NCBI GenBank assembly: GCA_036939755.1
Contig: JALLAZ010000431.1
Location: 1 to 15,638 of the forward strand
Length of the DNA: 15,638 nt
From: Stephanodiscus triporus
Taxonomy: Eukaryota; Bacillariophyta; Thalassiosirophyceae; Thalassiosirales; Thalassiosiraceae
Direction of reading: 5' to 3'
Part shown: positions 7,649 through 15,200 of the stretch, one piece after another
How the letters are laid out: every line of letters starts with the position of its first letter
Position numbering within the stretch: position 1 is the stretch's first letter
Notes under the pieces: model-generated
What the model was told of the DNA's origin: nothing
What the model saw: only the letters and a program-made list of their open reading frames with translations
Database searches by the model: none
Position numbers and translations under genes: made by a program

Positions 7649-9481
7649 TCACAAAGTAGCGATTGGCCCACCATTGACTGAAAGGGTCAGTTCTCCAGCA
7701 CTAGTCAGCTCCATTGTAATCTCAAAGCTCTTGTTTTCCGATGGTATCTCTTCAATCTTTCCAATCAACTTGCTATTGTTCCCTCCTCCTGCTGATTGCA
7801 TTTGAACGATTCCAATATATGAATGCGTCAGCCACGAAGCATCTCCGTTGGTATAGGTAATCGTCTTCGTGACGTTGGCAGGGAGTGGCTCGCCGGCTTC
7901 GATCAGGGAGACTGAATTTTTGGAGATTATGTCGTCAAATTCTTCGCCCTCTTTCCCGTTTTCGATCCTACAAATACCAATCGTCAATGGACATGCCTTC
8001 ACTGTTCTAGTAGCTTGACCAAGACTACTGCTCTCGGTGCTCTTCACACCCTGTCTCGAGTGGGTGTCACAAGAGAGAATGGACGCCGCATGGCGAGCGC
8101 AGCCGATTGCAACTGCCTCATCCGGAGGGACGTCACTCCGTCCTACATTTGCATTAGGAAACAATTTGTTTCGAATCAGATTCGACGCCGAGGGCATGTC
8201 GCATACATTCCCAGCTAAAAGCACTACATCGAATTCGATCGATGCACCCTCATCGGCGGCGAACGCTTGGAGTAGATTTTCCGCCTGGCGCAGTATTCCA
8301 CTCATCAACATATCGAATCGCGGCCGGCTGATGGGCACATTCATATCGATCCCCTCGAACAGACCATCCACAGCCACCGTAACGGTGGGAGCACGTGATA
8401 GCGTTCGCACCGCCGACTCGCATGCCACCTCGAGACGATGGAAGGCCTTCTTTGAATCCAAGACGCCGGACACGCGACTCTTACGTTCGAACATGGACGC
8501 ACAATGTGCCGCGAGGGCGGTGACGATGGCAGTTCCCGAGCAGGCCGTTTCCGTGACGTGTCTTTCAACAGTAATGATCGAGGAGTTGGGCGATCTTCGA
8601 CAGATGTGCGTGGCAGTGAGACCAGATGCTCCCCAGTCGACAACTAACGCGTGTTTCCAATGATGGGATGGCGCTCCGCCATTAGATTCAGCAAGGTCGA
8701 TGACACGTGGATGCTCGGTTTCGGTCAGACCATGGGCAACACAAACCGCAGCGGGATCGGTTATAACTGCCATTACGAATGGATCTTCTTCGTCACCCTT
8801 CTTCTTCCTCATCTGCTTCGCTTCCTTTGTGGTTAGACGCGCGAGAAGTGCATCATGTATACCGCGCTCGACGGCTCTCACAATTGCGGACTGTTCCTCG
8901 GGAGTGGAAGCAACAGGAACGCTAACGACGGTGCGCAACTTGGCAGGATGCGAGGAAGATGCATCGCATGCCAGATCCGCCAGGTGGGAGAAGAACGCGG
9001 ATGCTTTGGATGCCTTAGCTGTCGCTTCGTCGTCATTCGCGATCGAGCTGCTGCTACTCCTGACTAACTCGCGAACCATGGGGGAAAGGTCGTTCGAAAT
9101 GGCGGGTTTATTCTCCCTGGCCAATGAACGCCTGGCGGCCTCTCCGAATATGTGACGAGTTTTAACCTCTGCGTTGTTTTCGCCATCGGTTCCCCCCTCC
9201 GCATTGTCCGTTCCCACAAGCGCCAATGTATACCGAGAACCCTGAGCATTGGAAATGATATCGGGCAGCGGTCGCGTGTCCACGAGGCCATCCGCGGCGG
9301 CGGGGTTTTTGTGATGGTTAAGGTTGCCGATGGCGACTCGGGCGTGCATGGAACCGAGGTCGATCCCTATGGGTATGAATTCGGTTGTTTTGTTCATGGT
9401 GACTGTTGTTGTTTCAGAAAAAGCAGGCAGTGCAAGGTGTGAGGCGAGCACCAAAGCAACAACCGATGGCTGTGTGGGCAT
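7649..9481 (-). CDS. Divergent Hsp70-family protein, lidless, with signal-like N-terminus
   Basis: The 610-residue product has an Hsp70 nucleotide-binding domain: phosphate-1 loop GIDLGSMHARVAIG (39-52), RTVVSVPV (183-190), DPAAVCVAHGL (242-252), a phosphate-2 region changed to VDWGASGLTATHI (281-293), LFEGIDMNVPISRPRFD (374-390), adenosine motif VVLLAGNVCDMPSA, and PPDEAVAIGCA (452-462). From about 497 a short beta substrate-binding-like segment (CPLTIGI, GEPLPANVTKT) runs to the end. The helical lid and any EEVD or KDEL tail are absent. Size and shape recall the ribosome-linked HSPA14/Ssz1 group, but the family member is not certain. Residues 1-27 are hydrophobic (VVALVLASHLALPAF), like a signal peptide, and Ala-Phe at 20-21 recalls the diatom plastid presequence cleavage site. 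An internal ATG at 9397 (residue 29) has a better context (CACCATGA) and would give a 582-residue cytosolic form. No clear heat-shock element is visible upstream. Confidence 0.85.
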   Translation of the reverse strand: MPTQPSVVALVLASHLALPAFSETTTVTMNKTTEFIPIGIDLGSMHARVAIGNLNHHKNPAAADGLVDTRPLPDIISNAQGSRYTLALVGTDNAEGGTDGENNAEVKTRHIFGEAARRSLARENKPAISNDLSPMVRELVRSSSSSIANDDEATAKASKASAFFSHLADLACDASSSHPAKLRTVVSVPVASTPEEQSAIVRAVERGIHDALLARLTTKEAKQMRKKKGDEEDPFVMAVITDPAAVCVAHGLTETEHPRVIDLAESNGGAPSHHWKHALVVDWGASGLTATHICRRSPNSSIITVERHVTETACSGTAIVTALAAHCASMFERKSRVSGVLDSKKAFHRLEVACESAVRTLSRAPTVTVAVDGLFEGIDMNVPISRPRFDMLMSGILRQAENLLQAFAADEGASIEFDVVLLAGNVCDMPSASNLIRNKLFPNANVGRSDVPPDEAVAIGCARHAASILSCDTHSRQGVKSTESSSLGQATRTVKACPLTIGICRIENGKEGEEFDDIISKNSVSLIEAGEPLPANVTKTITYTNGDASWLTHSYIGIVQMQSAGGGNNSKLIGKIEEIPSENKSFEITMELTSAGELTLSVNGGPIATL

Positions 9482-9619
9482 GCAGCGTCGACTTCTTGTC
9501 CTCCGGGGGGGAGATACGAGACAAAAGCGCAGAAACCGGCCAAAGACAGACGTTGACAGAAACCTGTGCGGAGTTGGGCACTCAAACGTGTATCTACCTA
9601 GAGTATCGTAGATGAGTAA

Positions 9620-9692
9620 CCCGCCCTACGTAACTTACAGGTACGTAGGTGAAGGAGGTCCTGGCTACGTACCTGGAAGTTACGTAGGCGGG
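9620..9692. repeat. Large near-perfect hairpin with TACGTA cores
   Basis: The left arm (9620-9648) reads CCCGCCCTACGTAACTT then A then CAGGTACGTAG; the right arm (9665-9692) reads CTACGTACCTG then G then AAGTTACGTAGGCGGG. The arms pair over 27 of about 28 positions, with one single-base bulge (an extra C on the left) and one A/G mismatch, around a 16-base loop. Each arm carries two TACGTA palindromes. It lies 139 bp upstream of the longer Hsp70-like start. It may be a miniature inverted-repeat element, a structured RNA or a protein-binding array; no target-site duplication is visible and it encodes nothing. Confidence 0.85.
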
Positions 9693-9739
9693 CTCCGGGT
9701 AAACTACCAGAGATTCAAGTTTGAGTGGGAGTTGGGGAC

Positions 9740-9761
9740 CCAATGACAGGTGAATCATTGG
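9740..9761. promoter_or_regulatory. Back-to-back CCAAT boxes in an inverted repeat
   Basis: CCAATGA (9740-9746) and TCATTGG (9755-9761) form a perfect 7-bp inverted repeat with an 8-base spacer, giving one CCAAT box on each strand. It lies about 260 bp upstream of the Hsp70-like start. CCAAT is the core site of NF-Y factors, so a promoter role is plausible but only inferred. Confidence 0.4.
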
Positions 9762-9894
9762 TACGCAGCATTGTTGCATATCTAGTACTCTAGTAGTAAA
9801 CTAGCCTCTCTCTTACAGCTACGTACTATCTACCTTCCTCTTAGATTGTTAGTGCATTGCTGACAGGTAATGACCCATTAGCACTGATCGCTTT

Positions 9895-9931
9895 TTGGGG
9901 ATGGGGGCCACGAGAGAAAGGCTATCCCCAA
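9895..9931. repeat. 8-bp inverted repeat TTGGGGAT / ATCCCCAA
   Basis: TTGGGGAT at 9895-9902 is matched exactly by ATCCCCAA at 9924-9931 across a 21-base loop. The loop begins with a further G run (GGGGG). Nothing else marks its function; it could be part of a decayed repeat or a structured transcript. Confidence 0.5.
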
Positions 9932-10307
9932 TATTTTCAGCAGGGGGAAGGCGGCATTGCATCCTCGCAACCCGTTTGCCCACTTGGAAAAGCTTTACAA
10001 TTAGTCCCCCGCACGCATGGGGTTGATGGATTAATATAAAATTCTACGTCAGATTCCTGTACCAGGAGTACGGTGGAATCCGTCGAAATGAGGTCACCAC
10101 ATCCGGATTCGACCCCAGGTTGCGATGGATATATTTATCCTCCGGCTCGATGATGCTCTCCCTCCCCCCCAGTGATGGCGGCCCCTCTCCTTTGTGTGGT
10201 GCAGGCATCCGAACCATTGCCCGGCCATCACAGCCATCGGCATGCCTCACAGCGCCGCCGGCACAAGCGAAATCGCCGGTTCGCTCGACAATGTCATTGA
10301 CATCACG

Positions 10308-10752
10308 GTTGATGACATCGTCGCCCTAATCGTCCCTCCCTCTGCCACCTCATGGGGGGAGAACGACACCTTCGGCACATCTTCGAACGCCATTGGATTG
10401 CCCGCCCTCCACTGAGAGTCACCACAATGGGGGGCTGGCGTCGTTGTGGGCCTCAATACCCACGGCCCGAGCGCCTGATCCAACATCAGCACACTCGGTG
10501 GAGTCGATGGCACCATCGCCTGCTAGTACAGGGGTGGCAAAGCCATGATCAATGAGCTTGGCCCGTCCTTCTGTGCCAGCTCGGTCCTCTCCCCTTTACC
10601 CACTGTAGAGCATGGGGGGAGAGTTTGGAAGGGTCGATGGCACCCTCGCCCGCTACACCAAGGGCGGCAATGCCATCACCAAGATCGGCCAATCCGTCTC
10701 TGCCAACTCGGTCTAGACTCCCTCTCCACTCAACACAGCAGGGGGGGGGGCA
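10308..10752 (+). repeat. Degenerate tandem repeat, period about 130 bp
   Basis: Two clear copies start with GTCGATGGCACC at 10503 and at 10633, and both run through to CTCGGTC at 10586 and 10713. They differ by many substitutions but by one net gap of 3 bases, so the reading frame is kept. Read in frame, the second copy gives VDGTLARYTKGGNAITKIG and ends at a TAG, while the first copy has an internal TAG. Each is followed by a C-rich then G-rich spacer. CATGGGGGGAGA occurs exactly at 10351-10362 and 10611-10622, 260 bases apart, which is twice the period. A weaker copy near 10365 (NDTF...NAIG) and a shortened one at 10308 fit the same phase. This looks like the remains of a repeat-containing gene or exon series, not a working gene. 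Confidence 0.65.
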
Positions 10753-11108
10753 CTGTTTTATTCTGGCTTTTGCGACATTGGAGTACTTGGGCTACAAAAG
10801 GTCAGAATCGACAACATTCCATCCGTTGCTACCTTGAACGGCTAAACCGGCGCCGCCTTGCCGCCACCACAATCCAGTGCTGGAAACGGCGCATCTGGCT
10901 GAGTCGCTGGTTCGCCCAGCAAGCCCAGCTCTGTCAGAAGCGCCAATGCCTGCAGTTGTTGTGTCGCGGAGCCTCGGCATACGCCGTGTTGGTTCAGGGT
11001 GCTCATTGACCACCTCCAACCCCGACCGACAAAACCTTTGACCCTACAGTATTGTACAACACAGCTTCAAAATGTAAGATTTTTGCCTTCGTGTGCATTG
11101 AGATATAT
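10753..11108. other. Non-coding stretch, nothing recognisable
   Basis: Short open frames cross this part on both strands, but none shows a domain, a clear start context or a continuous coding character. I see no hairpin, tRNA or transposon sequence in it. Confidence 0.5.
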
Positions 11109-11402
11109 CATGGTTTTTGTTGTCTTCATACTTCGTCGCCGCTGCCGTCTATGCCACCACCTTCTTTGCCGTCGCCGTCACCGCATCATTTCCACCGCAG
11201 TATGTCATTGTTGTTTTTGTCGCCGCCGCCACTGCCATCGTCATCGTTGTCCTCGTTGCTGTCACTGTTGCCTTCACCTCCATTCCTCTGCCGCTTTGAG
11301 TTGATTGTTGTTTTTGTTGTCTTTGATGTCGCCGCCAATGCCACCACCACCTTCTTCATCGTCTTCACCACCATGACGGTTGTAGTTGTCGTTGTTGGTT
11401 AG
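11109..11402. repeat. Degenerate tandem repeat, period about 98 bp, GCC/GTT-triplet rich
   Basis: The anchor GTTTTTGT occurs at 11113, 11213 and 11310, spacing 100 and 97 bases, each followed by GTCGCCGCC-like triplets and a TTC/CACC-rich stretch. The first and third copies share GTTTTTGTTGTCTT. Base use is triplet-periodic, so every frame gives low-complexity protein (Val/Phe/Ala-rich, Pro/Ser-rich, or Asp/Asn-rich on the other strand). I interpret it as expanded and decayed triplet repeats rather than a gene. Confidence 0.6.
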
Positions 11403-12271
11403 GGTTGCCATCGTTGCATTGCAGTTGTTGTCCGTGCCAGCTTCCTCCCCATTGATCTCGCCTGCGCGACTGCTGGCAATGATGACCCCCTCCCCTGCCC
11501 CCCCCCTCGTTGTCCTCTCTTCGTCCTCCTTGGATTGCTGGCGGTCGCTGCCACGTCTTGAAGGGAGAACCAAAATGTGGATAAATACGGCTTTTTCAGC
11601 GCGCTCCTTAACATCAATATCATTACAAGACATGATGAGGAATGATTATGTGTGTCAAGTCTTGGGGTAAGATATGGTGAAATGCCGAGCAATTGCATTT
11701 CTTACACCCTGCGGGCGGGTGCATTTTTTTATTGCGCGCGCACCATGCCACGATCATATGATGGTTCACCAGGGAAAAATATAGTAACTCTGGACAATTG
11801 CATGCCAAAATGACCGCAGAGCAGCGCTCTACAAGATCAGATGGTGAGACTGATGTTATTTATGGGTTTTGATGGAGTTAGAGCTAATTATGTCAGATCG
11901 GTGGTTTTTAGTTGTGTCAATGTAAGAAAAGAGGCAAGACAAGTTAGAGCTTAAACTCGTACCCAACTCACATTTTCTTTCCCTTTTCTTTTCACCAAAC
12001 TTGATAGTCAAAGAACGCGGGCATCAAGAGTTGTCCATTGTTCTCGCCGCTAACTTTTTGTGGCTACTGATGGTTGAGTTGAGTTGACTTTGGCATCTCA
12101 AGACGACGATTGATTTTCATGCAGGATAGTGGGTTGATGGTGGTATTACAATATATGATTACAATACAATTACACAGTAGATGCTCCCTCCCTTATTGAA
12201 ATCCACGCCCAAGAGAAACCAAATCCCGGCATTTGCCAAAATATGATTCTAATGATGATATGACCAATTTT
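11403..12271. other. Non-coding region downstream of the kinase-phosphatase gene
   Basis: No credible gene is seen. It should contain the 3' untranslated region of the kinase-phosphatase gene, which ends at 12272 on the - strand. Notable details are the GAAATGC/GCATTTC hairpin (11679-11701), a T run flanked by GGTGC and GCACC around 11718-11746, and a short GTTGA repeat near 12073. No canonical AATAAA lies just beyond the stop on the - strand. Confidence 0.5.
11679..11701. repeat. 7-bp hairpin GAAATGC / GCATTTC
   Basis: A perfect 7-bp inverted repeat with a 9-base loop (11686-11694). It has no run of T after it on either strand that would make a convincing terminator, and its function is unknown. 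Confidence 0.4.
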
Positions 12272-15200
12272 CTACGTGATTGCTACAACACAAACACCAA
12301 TGTTGTCAGAACTTCCTCTCACGTATGCCTCTTGAGTAAGCACCTCAGCTGCATCTTGATATGCTGTGCCATTCTTATTTCCCTTTATCACCTGCCAGGC
12401 TAGATCCACTACCTCTTGATTGTTCATTACATCCCAAAGTCCATCCGAGGCGAGAATTATAAAGCACGGCAGACTATCATCTGGAATTCGTTTTTTTCCG
12501 CATTCCGTCAATACTTCGTCCTTTGTCATGACAATGACGTGTGGGGTGCGAGAGAGGAAAGGAGCGAGCTTGATATCACCGAGAGAACGTGAAACTGCTA
12601 GACTCCCCATGACTCTGTCAATACCGCCAGACTCGGATACAAACCCTCCCTTCTCCTGAACTTGCATCCGCTCCTCGTCCAACGAGGCAATGTGGTCCAT
12701 AGTCAGCTGCATTGGGGTGATGTATTCGATGCCCTTTTCGTTGACAGCCCACTGTGACATGACAGCGCGAGAGTCTCCCACGTTCGCCAGCAGCAGCCAG
12801 AGCGAAGTTACGTACAGGATCGTTGCGGTGGTGCCACTTTCATCCATGATGCCTCCAGGCGACGATGCAACAGCCTCGATGATCCCGAGGTGGAGATCTT
12901 CGAAGGATTGTATGATCTGCGTCTTTACATCTTCTTGCCAACCAACCAGAGAAGTCTGATTTCGGATTCGATCGTCGATATTGGATAAATATTCTTCGAT
13001 TTCCGTATAAAAAGAGGAAGCGGCATATTTACTCGCGAGGTTGCCGAGGTGGCCATCAAAGACTCCATAAAATTGATGGGTCGGACCCAAATGCACTGTA
13101 TGGAAATCTTCTATTGTTTTTCGTCGACCTTGAATATCACAGTAACCGGATGTCGGATGAGTTGGCAGCATGGAATGCGCATTGAGACACGGAGGTAATT
13201 GGGTTCGATCGTAGGTACAAAATGCGGCATGTTTCCGTGTCCTCGCGTGTCTCTGACAAGAATTGTGATCGGCGAAGATTTTCCCGCATTTAGGACAAAG
13301 AAATTCAGTTATTGTGGATATATCAGATGACATGTCGTGCTTTGGATCTAGTGTTTGGTGCTCTAATGCATTGTGTATTCCAGGGACAGTGGCTGCATCA
13401 GCAGGGAGTTTGGTGGGTAGAAACCTTAGATCATGGCTGCTTTGGGCTGTAAAATACGGATGATCAAGAGCCTCGGACGCGGAGAATCTCTCCAGCGGAT
13501 CCCATGCCAATAACCGCCATACCAGATGAAGCAGGGCGTTTTCATCGTCGCCAAATCCTATACCAAGAGGATCGCGAGCTCGCAGTGCACTATGAAAATC
13601 ATTCAATGTGCATTTTTTCTTCTTCACAAAATTAACGTCGTAAAGTGGGTCGCCCCTCCTCAACGGCCAGCTCTTCCCTTCAGATTCGGTGGGAACGAAT
13701 ATGCAAAACTGCGAAAGAGCTGCGAGGTATAATGCTCGTTGAATGTCCAGTGAACTTGCTCCCTCTTTCTTCAGCCTGTACGTCAGCAACGCAGTCGTTC
13801 TTTGATCCACAGAGAAGACGCTAGGCGTACCCAACAACAGCTCGAGCGCAACGACGCCTATCGACCACGAGTCATAACTAAAGGGATTTTCGCTGAAGAA
13901 CGGGATCCAAGACGAACCGAAAAAAACCTCCGGGGGAGCGTAGTCATCGGTCTGCTCTTTCGATGAGGGGCCATTGACGTACAAATTACGTGATGAGAAG
14001 TCGTCCCAGGCACTTGAGAAATCTCCCAGGAGGCAGCGGATCGCATCTATCCTACGGGGGATCGACCCATTCTCAGTTGCGGGGGTCGTCTTGCACATGA
14101 TGTTCGATGGCTTGATGTCGCGATGGACGATCCCTCGTTCGTGCAAAAACGCGACAGCCGTTATCAATTGTTTCAGCACCTCTCTCAAAAGCGCCCTTCC
14201 TTCCGTGGAACCCCGTTCGGGATTCCGCGTCTCCTCGTGCACGTGATCGTGCGGTCGAATATTGTGGTTTGGATGAAACAATGCCACCGCCTCGTCGTGG
14301 CTCTCCCTTCGCCCCCCGGCTATGCCCCGACGTAGGCGCCTCCAGAACGCCGAATGCTGGAACAGCATGTACCCCCCGGCGTCCACGGCCGTGTACAAAA
14401 ACGAACGCAGCGAGGCGCCGGCATTCTCGAAGACTATCCACAACTCCGCCACGTTCGTCGTCCCCTCTCGGAAGAAGTGGTCGACATACGTCGTGAACAG
14501 GCTCGACGATTCGACCTCGCGGGCTAGGAGCTCGCCGAAGTAAACCTCTCGCAATCCCGCCTCGAGGACGAAGTACCCCCGCTCGATCTTCAACCTCTTA
14601 ACGATCAGATCGCGACCGTCGTCGCAGGAATGATAGGCCTTCGTGACATTGATGACCTTCGTCCCGCCCTGTCCTCCCGCGATTATGGGACAACGGCGCC
14701 TCGCCCTCCATATCTCTCCGTGGGAGCCACCGGCGAAGGGACGCCCGCCGTCCTCTTCGTATATGATGCTACGATACGTAGACTTGAGGCGATCGCGGGG
14801 GGAAGGAGGCCCCGTCGCCGCATCGGGGGGGCCGATCGCGTCGTTGGGACTTGCCAGCTCCCTAGCGTCGTCGTGCCCCTCGCCATCGTCGTGGAATATC
14901 TGGGATATGTGGGATACCCACGACCACCACCGGAACGAGACCTGTCGGTCGTCATTGTCGTGCGGCGGCGCCGTCGTCGTCATCCTCTCGACCGCCCTCT
15001 CCCCCGGCGGCATGACGTCGTTCCTCCCGACCTTCTCCAATCCTCGACCCCCGTCGTCCACGTCGTACGCGCCGGCCACGGGTCGGTAGGCGAAATCCCT
15101 CGTGTGCACATCGACGTTGCCAAGTTCGATATGCTCCCGAAGTATCAGCGCGTACCGGACCACGCGCTCGTCGTCGTCGTACCGTCGTTCCATCTCGAGG

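Larger units (their letters stand above)
9482..10307. other. Non-coding region upstream of the Hsp70-like gene
   Basis: I see no credible gene here: the open frames are under 75 codons and lack recognisable motifs. It must contain the promoter of the Hsp70-like gene, which is read toward lower coordinates. It holds three inverted repeats listed separately (9620-9692, 9740-9761, 9895-9931) and a further CTACGTAC at 9819-9826 that repeats the core of the large hairpin. The stretch around 9897-9956 is rich in G runs. Confidence 0.55.

Noticed and set aside
9620..9692. Rho-independent-type terminator reading of the large hairpin
   Set aside because: The sequence is eukaryotic, no T run follows either arm, and it lies upstream of a gene rather than at a gene end.
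10105..10125. tRNA-like TTCGACC in the 10.1 kb region
   Set aside because: The flanking bases do not form a T-arm stem on either strand and no acceptor or anticodon arms fit.
10545..11009. 154-codon open frame on the + strand
   Set aside because: It changes character along its length, runs through repeat spacers and has no recognisable domain or start context; better explained by the 130-bp repeat and chance.
11052..11402. 116-codon open frame rich in Pro, Ser and Val
   Set aside because: Low-complexity product of triplet-periodic repeats; several frames on both strands are open here for the same reason.
10308..11402. CRISPR array
   Set aside because: The repeats are long, diverged and directly tandem, without short identical repeats separated by unique spacers.
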